A stretch of DNA of 46,037 bases from Patescibacteria group bacterium (lineage in GTDB: Bacteria; Patescibacteriota; Gracilibacteria; Absconditabacterales; Absconditicoccaceae), in NCBI GenBank assembly GCA_017992195.1, contig JAGOPC010000004.1, forward strand, positions 1-46,037. The letters are read 5' to 3'. Made by a program: the position numbers and the translations under genes. The notes beneath the pieces were generated by a model. It made no database searches. It was given only the letters and a program-made list of their open reading frames with translations, and was not told where the DNA came from. Numbering within the stretch: the stretch's first letter is position 1; each line of letters begins with the position of its first letter. Shown here piece after piece: positions 1 to 8,584 of the stretch.

Positions 1-576
1 CGCTTCACAAATACAGCTAAGATCTTCTTCGTTGATAAAATCATCATGGTGGAAGGCGAGATTGACGAGTTATTTTTCGGCTATTATTTATGATACCTTG
101 CGGAACACTTCCCGGAGCGAGCAAAAAAAATAAATAATTATGAAATTATTAATATTAATGGAAAAGGTTCATTTAAAAGATGGAAAAAATTTCTTGATAA
201 ATTTGGATTACAAAGTTACTTCATCGGAGACCGGGATAATATCCAGGATACCTGAGTGAGAGTTGATATGAACGCTTATAAGAAACATATTGAATGACTC
301 CCGAAGACGAGAAAGTACCCGACAGTTATCCAGCTCATTCAAGCGATGAGTCCGGAGAAGCGGAGAGAGATCGTCGCGTTCATCGATAGTCTGTATGATG
401 AAGATATTTTTCTGTTGAAGCAGGGAGATATCGAGACTTATATGGGCCTGTGGGAGAAGGGGATGGAGGAGACTATCGAGTTCTACCATCACGACTTTGT
501 GAAGTGGATGAAAAATCCTGCCTTTGCGGAGAAGAGAAAAGAGATGGAGACGATCTTCGAACATATTTTCAGATAA
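1..576 (+). CDS. OLD-family TOPRIM nuclease, C-terminal part (5' truncated)
   Basis: This is the last 191 residues of a protein whose start lies outside the window. An early MVEGEIDELFF stretch, followed about 60 residues later by a FIGDRDN motif, matches the TOPRIM metal-binding fold (first acidic motif, then DxD) of OLD-type ATP-dependent endonucleases. The N-terminal ABC-like ATPase of that family would be upstream and cannot be seen. Three in-frame TGA codons (91, 253, 295) are read as Gly, and the gene ends at TAA. The C-terminal 70 residues are helical and charged. OLD proteins act in phage defence or DNA repair; which applies here cannot be told from the fragment. Confidence 0.7.
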
Positions 577-595
577 CATTCCTTACTCCTATCGC

Positions 596-623
596 TTGTT
601 TTCCGCAAGTTTTTGCCTATTAT
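596..623 (+). promoter_or_regulatory. Candidate promoter of sufC
   Basis: TTGTTT at 596-601 and TATTAT at 618-623 are separated by 16 bp, about 30 nt upstream of the sufC ATG. The -35 box is weak, but the spacing matches better promoters in this window. Confidence 0.4.
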
Positions 624-652
624 TTCTCTAGTTTTTAACCGCTAGAAACCCA

Positions 653-1372
653 ATGTTACATATAGAAAATCTGCACGTTACCGTTGAGGAAAAAGAGGTC
701 ATCCAGTGAGTCGATATGAGCTTTGAGCTCGGAAAGAACTACTGTCTGCTCGGTAAAAACGGCTCTGGAAAGTCATCACTCGCGTTGACAGTGATGGGCC
801 ATCCCAAATACGAGATCACCCAGGGAGACATCACACTCGACGCAGAATCTATCAAAGAACTTTCTGCTCATGAAAGAGCAAAGAAAGGAATCTTTCTTGC
901 ATTCCAGTCGATCCCTGAGATCAAAGGAGTGAAGCTTTTCGAATTCCTGCGTACGATCTACTCGGCAAAAGTCGGTGAGCAGATCACTTTTTTGGCATTC
1001 AAAAAGATCATCGAACCATTGGTAAACGAGATTAATATCGACCGCGACTTCTTGTGGCGCGATCTTAATGTCGGCTTCAGCGGTGGTGAAAGAAGAAAGA
1101 TCGAAATTTTGCAATTACGTTTACTCGAACCAAAGTATATCTTCCTCGACGAGGTCGATAGCGGCCTGGATGTGGACGCGTTCCGCAGCGTTGCAACCCT
1201 TATGAAAGAATTAAATTCATCTCACAATACTTTCATCATCATAACGCATTACTTTTCTATACTCGACTACATCCCCGTCGATCACGTCTACGTTCTTGAA
1301 AACTGAAAAATCACCCAGGAGGGTGACCTTGCAGTAGCGATGAGTATTAAGGAAAACGGTTTTGGGGATTAA
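653..1372 (+). CDS. sufC: SufC, Fe-S cluster assembly ATPase
   Basis: A 239-residue ABC ATPase that powers the SufBCD Fe-S scaffold in the cytoplasm. The Walker A (GKNGSGKSS, about residue 36), the signature FSGGERRKIEILQL, the Walker B IFLDEVDSGLDVDA and the H-loop IITHY are all of SufC type; 'SGGE(K/R)+..EILQ' and 'DE.DSGLD.DA' distinguish SufC from transport ATPases. Length is normal for the family. Two TGA codons (707 and 1304) are read as Gly; the second would remove the last 22 residues under the standard code. No sufB or sufD is adjacent; a SufB/D-like gene lies about 6.6 kb downstream at 7933. The start was chosen at the first ATG giving the MLHIENLHV N-terminus typical of the family. 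Confidence 0.92.
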
Positions 1373-1560
1373 GCTTGAGCGTCAGGTCAGATTTCTATAA
1401 CGGCTTGAATCTGATTTTTCGCATCTAGAGTGCTTTTTTCTACTCACGATGGCATGACCAATGCATTGTTGTTGTAGTTTTCATTATTCTCTAAAAGATG
1501 CTCGTATCAGCTTCCACCACAACCTGTACGGGGGATATAACTACCACTGCTTTCAAGCAT
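1369..1560 (-). CDS. Possible small protein, readable only with UGA=Gly
   Basis: A 63-residue frame starts with MLESSGSYIPRTGCGGSGY and ends with EIGPDAQA then TAA. It contains three in-frame TGA codons, so standard-code gene finders would miss it. It converges on sufC, overlapping its last 4 bases, and fills an otherwise empty 290-bp gap. No family is recognised; it has a single Cys, many Asn, Ser and Gly, no membrane segment and no obvious ribosome-binding site. It may be a chance open frame, since removing TGA as a stop lengthens random frames. A short acidic soluble peptide is the most that can be said. Confidence 0.35.
1387..1419 (+). terminator. Candidate rho-independent terminator after sufC
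   Basis: A TCAGATT / AATCTGA stem (1387-1393 with 1408-1414) is followed by five T. It lies inside the 3' end of the small minus-strand reading frame at 1369-1560. Confidence 0.5.
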
Positions 1561-1659
1561 ATTAAAATTTCAATGATAATCTAACATATTTCTCTTATAT
1601 GAAGAATATTAAAACTGTATAAATTCTAATCCTTTTTTTCTATAATACAATAGATATTT

Positions 1660-2481
1660 CTAGGGATGGTGCGGCGTAGTATGCTTGGGCAAAACATACC
1701 TTCGTAGTGCTATTCCAAAGAAGAAGAAAAAGGCCATAAATCGCTGGGTAGTGGTCATGAGGCCAAAGAACTCGCCCTGGCTGTCCTGTCTGAGGTAGTC
1801 GAGGAAGAATCTGATCACCGAGTAGAGCAAGATGAAGGTGATGGTAATATGTCCCGGTATGATGTGTTTTGTTTTAAACTGTCTTCGGAACATGCTGCCT
1901 ACTATCAGGAACATGAGGACTCATTCGAGCAGCAGTGAGAGCAGATTCGTATTAATTCTTATAGTCGAGTCGATCGCCGGATAGACGTGAGTCAGGAAAC
2001 CAGGAAGTCGTCCGGGAGCGATAATTCAGTAAAGTTCCTGATTGAGAAAATTTCCAAAACGACCTAAGATAATACCGAGAGGGACTATCACCAATAAGAG
2101 ATCAAAGACGATGAAGAGCTCTTTTCTGGTGAGTTTGAAAAGTCTGTCGATGATCAGGATAGCGACGACTACACCGATGATGCCGCCGATGAACGACATG
2201 CCGCCATGTCGGACTGCTAGTATCTCATTGAGATGCTGACTATAGTAGGCCCAATTATAAATCAGCACTTCACCAAGTCTTCCACCAAGGAGAATTCAGA
2301 TCACCGTCGCGAGGACGATGTCGTCGACACCACTTGTTAAAAGCTTTTGCGCACGGTCAAATTTCGCATAGATTTTCTTTTTGCCGACCCGCATCAGAAA
2401 AAAGTATCCGATCACAAAAGTGAGCAGATAGAAAATCCCATATCGATAGACTTTAACAACTCCTAGGGTGAATGCTACCAT
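1660..2481 (-). CDS. lgt: Prolipoprotein diacylglyceryl transferase
   Basis: Lgt transfers diacylglycerol from phosphatidylglycerol to the lipobox cysteine of prolipoproteins in the inner membrane. The 273-residue protein is almost entirely transmembrane. It carries the HGGMSFIGGIIG segment and the Lgt signature GRFGNFLNQELYG, with the final helix IRFFLDYLRQD. Three TGA codons encode Gly, one of them the last residue of the GRxGNFxNxExxG signature. It is the last gene of a compact minus-strand run, 9 bp after the preceding unknown gene. A lipoprotein substrate (AASC lipobox) is encoded at 35490. Confidence 0.93.
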
Positions 2482-2490
2482 GAATATGTG

Positions 2491-3765
2491 TTATTTGATA
2501 AACTCTTTCGTGTCTCCATAAAACTCTTTAAATAGTTCTTGCAGGCGTTGAAGGGGACGATAGTTATTGTTTTGCTCTGCGGTTTGCATCGTCTGGATAT
2601 ATTGAATGTTTTTTTGATAGATATCGTTGATGATTTTTTGGGTGTCTTCGGGAAGTTCCTGATATGATCATGTATTGTTTATAGTTCCGGTTGTGGTTGG
2701 CTTATAGAGCTCGTTTTGCGTGCCCGTGAATGCAGAGAGCAGATCCTGTAGGGTGTCGTTGCCTGAACTTTGCGTGGCAGAGTGACAAGCTTCTTGCACG
2801 TTTTTCAGATTACCGGTAAGAAAGAGATTTTCAAGCAGAGAATTTTGCAGCGCTAGTTCTTTGAGTTCCGACTCCACATCGCGTACAGTGATGATGTCGC
2901 TTTTGAGATCGATGCCGATCGGACATTGGAGCGGATCGCTCGTATATGCGCGTTGTCTGGATGTTGCTATAGAGGAGAGCTTATCGATGAGAGGCTTATT
3001 TCTGTTACTTGACTGAATGTCACTCATCAGGGTCTGGCGGTAGGTCTCTATACATTGGGTAAGCTCAGTATCGTTAGTCTTGAGCGAGTCGAGGAGTGAA
3101 AGCTGTTTCTGGTAGCTCGTGTGAAGTCATGAAAACAGAAACGATATATGTTCTCGTCACTCGGCAAGCGCATCGTAGCTTTTCGTGCAGAGCAGTATCT
3201 CGACGCCGATCTGAGAAGCTAATGCGACGCTGAGATTGTGCGAGCTCATCTTTTGCTTGGTCGAGCTGATCGTACTGGTCATCGCGCCCGACAGATAGTC
3301 GATCGCCTCCTGGATGATCTGCCTTCCCGAATAAAGTCCGAGCACGTCTCCTGACATCAGACTATTTGTCTGTAAAAGGTTGATCGTTCATCTGCTGAAT
3401 AAGTACTCCCGATCATTGTTTTGCGGCAGAGCCGCTTTAGCCGCATCAAATGCCCCCGCAACAGTGTAGAGATTGCTGACGTAATGACGCAGATTGTTAG
3501 TGACTGACGGAGTCAGATTAAGCCCTGAAATCAACGCTTCTCTTTGCCTGATGCCGCTGCGAATCAGCCCATCGTCACTACTGCCGCTATTCGACAATAA
3601 TTTTACCGTAAGATCCTGCAGTGGCGCGGTCCACTCTTTCATCTTCGCGTTGGTCGCCTGAATATGCCACCAATATCATCCCAATAAAACCACAAACATA
3701 ACGCTTACCAGCGCCACGATAATCCACCAAAATGCATAATTTTTCAACGTTTTTATTTCAACCAT
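2491..3765 (-). CDS. Unknown membrane-anchored protein
   Basis: The 424-residue product has one N-terminal membrane segment (about residues 11-32, rich in W, I, V and L) after a short basic cytoplasmic tail. The rest is a long hydrophilic, helix-prone domain rich in Ser, Leu, Gln and Thr, probably outside the membrane, with a few scattered cysteines. Five TGA codons are read as Gly. I recognise no domain. It lies between xseB and lgt with short gaps (40 and 9 bp), so it is probably co-transcribed with them. The start is the ATG just before the basic tail; no closer ATG keeps the membrane segment. Confidence 0.8.
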
Positions 3766-3805
3766 AAACTACAATTATGAATTACGAATTGTCAGTCGTG
3801 AGCTA

Positions 3806-3997
3806 CTATTCGCGCTCTTCCATATCCATACTGTCCTGATTCTTCTTCATAATATTATCCAGGAAAACATAGAGCTCCTTCGACTCCCTCTGTAACTCCA
3901 CGATCTTATCAATATCCACCACATCGCGTCACTGCAATATATCATGGATCTCTTTGAGACGTGTATACGCCTCTTCAAACGTAATGTCTTTTTTCAT
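3806..3997 (-). CDS. xseB: Exodeoxyribonuclease VII small subunit
   Basis: A 63-residue protein with the XseB pattern: an N-terminal ITFEEAYTRLKEIHDILQ helix, a short turn with one UGA-encoded Gly, then a second helix with IDKIVELQRESKELYVFLDN. XseB forms a small helical bundle that multiplies on XseA to make the ssDNA exonuclease VII. No xseA lies in the window. The gene sits 29 bp after the GNAT gene in the same run. It is too short and too broken by TGA to show as an ordinary open frame. The acidic C-terminus is not diagnostic. Confidence 0.75.
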
Positions 3998-4026
3998 ACT
4001 AGTATATGTACTGCTAAATGGGCTGA

Positions 4027-4497
4027 TTACAATTCTTTTTTCATCGGCTGCAGCGCTCTCGCTAAGTTTTTATATGGTCTGAGTCATGTCGTTTTCGTAT
4101 AGCCGATCGCTGTATAAAATGGCACAGCATATTTTGACGATCTTATCTTAACTTCTTTTTCGCCAAGAGCTTTACACTTCTTTTCAAAAGCATTCATTAA
4201 CATTTTTCCTATTCCTTGCCCGTGATAACGACTATCTACAAATAAGTTCGAACAATAGCCTTTGCTGCCACGGACAACTCCTACTACCTTTGTCTTATCA
4301 AGTGCGACATAACAAATATCATTTGATTTAATGCTTTCCTCCAGGTGATTTCTATTGCGCGTGATATTGTAGAAGTGAATATAGTACTCGTAGCCACTTT
4401 TAGTAAAATCACTTTTATTATATTTTTTTATAGTTTCAAGTATGAGGTTAAACATGGGTGTCATATGTTTTTGTTCGTAGGGAATGATTTTTATCAT
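4027..4497 (-). CDS. GNAT-family N-acetyltransferase
   Basis: A 156-residue acetyltransferase. Motif A is visible as NLFVDSRYHGQGIGKMLM, containing the Q/R-x-x-G-x-G/A acetyl-CoA loop, preceded by a VVGVVRGSKG strand and followed by a SSKYAVPFYTAIGY segment typical of the GNAT C-terminus. The frame runs through a TGA (4084-4086) that adds 19 residues before TAA. Its ATG overlaps the end of the upstream kinase-like gene by 7 bases, implying translational coupling. The substrate cannot be inferred. Confidence 0.85.
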
Positions 4498-5051
4498 TGA
4501 AGTTTTTCACTTATTTCTTTAAAGGCCTGCGCAATAGCTTCATCCTGATCTTCAGATGTATCTATAAATGTAAACCCTTGTTCTTGGCATATCTTCTGTA
4601 TGTCGCGAGAATTTACTATTCGTTCATTAAGAGATTTATATAACGTCTCGTCATCAACTTTTGTTGTTCGCTCCTGCTTTCCTTCGTCTCTTTCTCTAAT
4701 TTGAAACATTTTTTTATCAGCGGTTAACGCTGGGTATCATATAAATATAATATGATACTCGTCTTTTACTTTATCAGAAAAGTAGGCTGGATGGAAATGA
4801 GCTCCTTCTATCGTTAAGTTTTCTAACATCCATGCTGAACCCTCCAGCGCCTCATTCATAAAGGGTGTAAAGAGAGGTCAGGTTTTTAGTATGTCATTTT
4901 TATGTGTTATTCCAAGGTCAGGATAAGTTTTTTGAAAAGCCCTTACCAAGCCATCGGTTGGTATGTGAGAAAACCCAAGCTTTGTTTTCAACATTCTTGC
5001 TAACGTTGATTTGCCTGCTCTCGGCACTCCGCCTATGATGACTGATTTCAT
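4491..5051 (-). CDS. P-loop kinase-like NTPase
   Basis: A 186-residue protein opening with a strand and Walker A loop (GGVPRAGKST, residues 7-16), the layout of small nucleotide or metabolite kinases. No clear lid or family signature is seen; a later IFIGYPAL strand and many charged residues follow. Three TGA codons are Gly. The last, TGA at 4494-4496, overlaps the ATG of the GNAT gene as a classic ATGA junction and is followed at once by TAA, so the old stop appears to have been replaced by its neighbour. Possible roles include a shikimate/adenylate-kinase-like enzyme or an RNA-repair kinase; I cannot choose. Confidence 0.75.
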
Positions 5052-5066
5052 ATATGCAATATTTGA

Positions 5067-6338
5067 CTAAAGCGTCTCACTTCCAACCCACTTCTGCAAT
5101 ACCTTTGGAACTTTAATTGATCCATCAGCTTGTTGATAGTTCTCTAATATTGCGACCAGGGTTCTACTCATCGCGAAAGCGGTAGCGTCGTTCATGTGAA
5201 CGTAGCCTTTTTCGCCGTCAGCTTTCTTATACCTAATATTGAGTCTTCTCGCCTGGTAGTCAGTCATGTAGTCTCCGCTGTGTGTTTCGCGATATTTCTC
5301 CTGGCTTGGGATCCGTGCTTCGATATCGATATGACGATAATCGCAGTCACCCATGTCGCCGGTACAGCAAACTAAGACGTGATACGGAATCTCTAGCTTT
5401 TGCATCATGTACTCCTGGATCGCGATCATGAAATTCTGTTCTTCCTGTCCGTCTTCCGGCAGACAAAATGATTCCATCTCCAGCTTATCGAACTGATGCA
5501 TTCTGATCATTCCCTTCGTGTCTTTGCCGTAACTTCCAGCTTCTCTTCTAAATGCAGTAGAGTAGCCAAGATATCTGATCGGCAACTCAGCTTCAGTCAG
5601 CACTTTGTCCATCTGTAATGGTCCGAGCACATGTTCCGCAGATCCATTCAACACGATCTGATCTTCCTCATAGCAGTATCTGTCATCTTTCGGATTCAAT
5701 CTTCCCATCTTATCCATTACCTCCATCTTCATAAAAAACGGCGGCAGAATTAATGAAAATGTCTTGTTGCTGATCTTGAGATTGTTCGCTTTGATAATCT
5801 CATCTATCACTTTTTGGTCGGTCAAAAGCTCCATAACCCACTGCATAAGACCAAACTGAAGTTTTACTAAATTATTTTTCAAAAACACAAATCTACTTCA
5901 TGATATTTTTCACGCGCTTTCAAAATCTATAATATCGAGAGCCGTCCCGAGGTCGACGTGATCCTTTACGTTAAATGAAAATTTTGGTATTTCTCCTCGT
6001 GTACGCAACACTTTATTTTCACTGTCATCTTTCCCGATTGGTGTGTCGTCTGAGTAGGTATTTGGAATCTGCCATAAGATCTCATTGAGAGCCTGTTCCT
6101 TGGCAGGGAGGATCTCCGCAAGAGCTTGCATCTTTTCTTTGATCTGTTTTCCAAGCTCTGCATTTTTTTCTTTTGCAGCAGCATTTTTCTGCGTATTTAA
6201 TTCCTGTTCCTGTTGTTGTAAAGTTTTAAGCTCGTCGTAGAGAGCGGCAAAATTATCAAAATTCACACTACTATTTTTATCCTTACATATCTTTTTTATA
6301 AGGTCGAGATTTTCTCTAATATATCTTGGGTCTAGCAT
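5067..6338 (-). CDS. serS: Seryl-tRNA synthetase
   Basis: SerS charges tRNA-Ser in the cytoplasm. The 423 residues begin with MLDPRYIRENLDLIKK, then a long coiled-coil arm (about residues 30-100) that grips the tRNA. The class II core follows, with motif 2 YSTAFRREAGSYGKDTKGM and a motif 3 region ending in SRTLVAILENYQ; GDMGDCDYRHIDIEA and DYQARRLNIRYK are also typical of SerRS. Motif 3 reads NDATAFAMSR rather than the usual NGSGLAVGR form. Two TGA codons (near 5890-5912) encode Gly. It is the first gene of the minus-strand run; the next starts 15 bp later. Confidence 0.96.
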
Positions 6339-6431
6339 GATAACTACTAATTACTAATTAAAAATGGTGAATTACAAAAATCTCCATCGTAAGAAATTTA
6401 GATGTTACTGGAGGATGTAGATAATCGGATG

Positions 6432-6459
6432 TTGAAAAAGTGAAACATACCACTATATG
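6432..6459 (+). promoter_or_regulatory. Candidate promoter of the resolvase-related gene
   Basis: TTGAAA at 6432-6437 and TATATG at 6454-6459 with a 16-bp spacer, 29 nt before the ATG at 6489. Confidence 0.45.
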
Positions 6460-6488
6460 TAAGTATTTAACCGCTCATTTCAAGCAAT

Positions 6489-6869
6489 ATGTCAAATGGT
6501 ATGGGGTATATTATTATAGGAATTATCGCTGGTGTGATCATAGGATATCTCGTGGCAAAGGTGATGTTCTGGCAGCAGACCAAGGGGCATCGTAAGGATG
6601 CGGTCGCAAAGTCACGCGCGACGACACTAGGCTATGTGAGCGAAAAGATCGCGCCGTTGCTGCCGAATTTCCCGTATCATTACAAGGATCTGGTATTTTT
6701 GGGCAAAGGGGTGGATTACATCGCTTTTGACGGGCTAAGTGAGGGCAGCGTCCGCGAAATTGCCTTTATCGAGATAAAAACTGGCACAAGCCAGTTAAAT
6801 AGGAACGAAACCATGATAAAGTCAGCTATCGAGCAGAAAAGAGTGAGTTGGACGACGGTGAGGATATAA
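6489..6869 (+). CDS. Membrane-anchored Holliday-junction-resolvase-related endonuclease
   Basis: A 126-residue protein of the family described as endonuclease related to archaeal Holliday junction resolvase. An N-terminal membrane helix (about residues 5-28) is followed by the nuclease fold: a KSRATTLGYVSEKIAPLLP helix, FPYHYKDLVFLGKGVDYIAF, then FIEIKTG, giving the D...E-x-K triad of PD-(D/E)xK nucleases. Length and the trailing basic SAIEQKRVSWTTVRI match the family. No TGA codon is present. Membrane anchoring fits the family. The true substrate is unknown; uptake-related DNA processing is only a guess. Confidence 0.85.
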   Translation: MSNGMGYIIIGIIAGVIIGYLVAKVMFWQQTKGHRKDAVAKSRATTLGYVSEKIAPLLPNFPYHYKDLVFLGKGVDYIAFDGLSEGSVREIAFIEIKTGTSQLNRNETMIKSAIEQKRVSWTTVRI

Positions 6870-6927
6870 TTGTTACATGAAGTTATGTGATTGAGTTGTT
6901 AAGAGGAGTTGTTAAGCGGGGTTGTGA

Positions 6928-6992
6928 AATGTGTTCATGAGATGTGTTCATGAGATGTGTTCATGAGATGTGTTCATGAGATGTATTCATGA
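6928..6992 (+). repeat. 13-bp tandem repeat, five copies
   Basis: Five head-to-tail copies of a GATGTGTTCATGA unit (6928-6940, 6941-6953, 6954-6966, 6967-6979, 6980-6992); the middle three are identical and the first and last differ by one base. A partial sixth copy follows. It lies in a 370-bp stretch without a convincing gene. A 13-bp period shifts reading frame each copy, so it is probably a non-coding minisatellite. Confidence 0.9.
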
Positions 6993-7115
6993 GATGTATA
7001 TGGTTTTCATAACATTTTACATGCAACGTTTTTAAGAAGGGGAAAAGACGATTGTGTTGCTTATCGTGTCGTGAATATTGGCTTAGTTACATCGAATAGT
7101 GAGGTATGAAAAACA

Positions 7116-7152
7116 AAAAGCAACACTCACGTGCGAAGAAGATGTTGCTTTT
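7116..7152 (+). terminator. Long hairpin with 10-bp stem, possible terminator
   Basis: AAAAGCAACA (7116-7125) pairs perfectly with TGTTGCTTTT (7143-7152) around a 17-nt loop. The right arm ends in four T, and the left arm gives the same on the other strand, so it could terminate in either direction. No gene abuts it. Confidence 0.45.
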
Positions 7153-7204
7153 ACAAACCAGAGATTCCCATGATATATGTTCCCTACGACTCAATAATCC
7201 GCGA

Positions 7205-7232
7205 TTGACTCTCATCGTAGAATCGGCATAAT
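7205..7232 (+). promoter_or_regulatory. Candidate promoter, probably leaderless, for the DUF488 gene
   Basis: TTGACT (7205-7210), a 16-bp spacer and CATAAT (7227-7232). Only six bases separate the -10 box from the ATG at 7239, so transcription would begin at or next to the start codon. Confidence 0.55.
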
Positions 7233-7238
7233 CCTTGT

Positions 7239-7640
7239 ATGCTTAAAAGTAAATCGATCCTAGCTGAAAAATCGCCAGATGACGGACTAAGGGTTTCGAT
7301 CATGTCTCGTCATACCTTGAACGATGGAATAACTCAGGATGAAAGATTGACGCCGGATAGGTTTGATGAACATATGCCTGAATTCGCGGCGCCTGGATGG
7401 GCTGTAGGAGGGTATTATAGAGGTGAGCTAAGTCGGAATGAGTATGTGAATCACTATCGTGCGCATGTTGAAACGCAGAGAGAAAAGGTGAGAGCTCTTA
7501 TCATAGAGGCTCTTACGAAAGATATTACTGTTATGTGCATAGAGGATTCACCTGAACTTTGTCACAGAAAGATTTTCATAGAGTATTGTCAGGAACTTGC
7601 AGATGTATTGAGTCTTCCTTTACAAACAAAGATCGAGTAA
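7239..7640 (+). CDS. DUF488-family protein
   Basis: A 133-residue protein with the DUF488 signature near the C-terminus: a strand ending in VMCIEDSPELCHRKIFIEYC, like the LLCyE.dp..CHR pattern, where Cys and His are conserved. The central region with EYVNHYRAHVETQREKVRALI also fits the family. The biochemical role of DUF488 is not established. No TGA is used. It is followed 38 bp later by the DUF1653 gene, and an unusually good promoter precedes it. Confidence 0.75.
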   Translation: MLKSKSILAEKSPDDGLRVSIMSRHTLNDGITQDERLTPDRFDEHMPEFAAPGWAVGGYYRGELSRNEYVNHYRAHVETQREKVRALIIEALTKDITVMCIEDSPELCHRKIFIEYCQELADVLSLPLQTKIE

Positions 7641-7678
7641 ATCATTGTTTTCTCCCAACTTTTCCTTATCTATGAAGC

Positions 7679-7933
7679 ATGGTAGCTGTAGGAGAAAAGT
7701 ATACACATTATAAGCGCTCGGAGGGCAACGATCATATGTATGAGATCATTGCTATCGGCATTTTTAAGTCGGAAAATGCGTACGACGGAGAAGAGGTGGT
7801 TATCTATAAGCCATTGTATCTGATAGAGGAGTTGCCATCATATGTCTCTCTTCTTGTCAGACCCCGCGCAGAGTTTGAGGGCGAGTTAGAGTATAATGGG
7901 AAAACAGTCAAAAGATTTACATTGGTTTCGTAA
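7679..7933 (+). CDS. DUF1653-family protein
   Basis: An 84-residue protein with the DUF1653 pattern: VGEKYTHYKRSEGNDHMYEI, then VVIYKPLY and LVRPRAEFEGE, corresponding to the family's 'G.Y.HyKg..Yev', 'VVYr.LY' and 'VRP...F'. The fold is small and beta-rich, and its function is unknown. Its TAA shares one base with the ATG of the next gene (TAATG), a coupled junction. An out-of-frame ATG seven bases upstream was not used. Confidence 0.8.
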   Translation: MVAVGEKYTHYKRSEGNDHMYEIIAIGIFKSENAYDGEEVVIYKPLYLIEELPSYVSLLVRPRAEFEGELEYNGKTVKRFTLVS

Positions 7934-8574
7934 TGATGGAACAGATTTCGATAGAGGGCGAGAAGACACTGATGGAACAGGTGAGCGGAAAGGTCGAGAA
8001 GAGTTTTACGCTTGGCAAAAATGCGACTTTGCGTGCGTTATTTATTGTGCGCGAAGCAGAGCTAACATTACATATAGAGGCTGCAGGAGTACATAGTAAG
8101 GCTGTGATTACCTGTATATTCCTTTCAAAAAACGCTGAGAAGATAGTCGCAAACGTGAGTGGGAATCTTGTTGCTGATCATGCAGGTGTGGAAATCTACC
8201 TACTCTCACTATTAGGAGATAATGCGGACTGCCAGGTGGACGGGGGAGTAACGATATCGCCGGATATTATAAAATCGTCGGGACATTTACGTGAAGAGAA
8301 TATTGTTTTAGGAAAAAAAGTAAAAATAAAGACCTTGCCGATGTTGGATGTTCGTTCGTCGGATGTTTCTGCAAGTCACGGGGCAACGATAGATAGACTT
8401 GATGAATGAAAACTTTTTTATATGATGGCGAAAGGATTAGATAAGAAGCAGGCGCAGCAACTGATAGTGCGTGGATATATTGAGCGTGCATGGGAGAGTC
8501 TCATGATGAACAGTGATAATGAGGCGAAAGAGCAGTTGATAAGTGATATTATGGACTATCTTCATATGAATTAG
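7933..8574 (+). CDS. Short SufB/SufD-like Fe-S assembly protein
   Basis: A 213-residue beta-helix protein. The C-terminal half carries the SufBD hallmark: LPMLDVRSSDVSASHGATI, a UGA-encoded Gly, KLFYMMAKGLDKKQAQQLI, then a helix with RGYIERAWESL. This matches 'P.L.i..ddv.asHGat....de..lFYl.sRGi...eA..li..gf' of SufB/SufD. The family usually has 400-480 residues, so this is a half-length version with only the core and C-terminal helices. It would pair with SufC (653-1372). Whether it acts as SufB, SufD or a homodimeric scaffold cannot be told; no second copy is in the window. Translation is coupled to the DUF1653 gene. Confidence 0.8.
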
Positions 8575-8584
8575 ATTTACCTTT

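Noticed and set aside
208-579. Minus-strand frame of 123 codons
   Set aside because: It is antisense to the OLD/TOPRIM gene and has no recognisable features.
6928-6992. CRISPR array
   Set aside because: Units are 13 bp, directly adjacent and without spacers; no cas genes.
7073-7220. Minus-strand code-25 frame of about 48 codons over the 7116-7152 hairpin
   Set aside because: It spans a perfect hairpin, has no ribosome-binding site and reads like random sequence.
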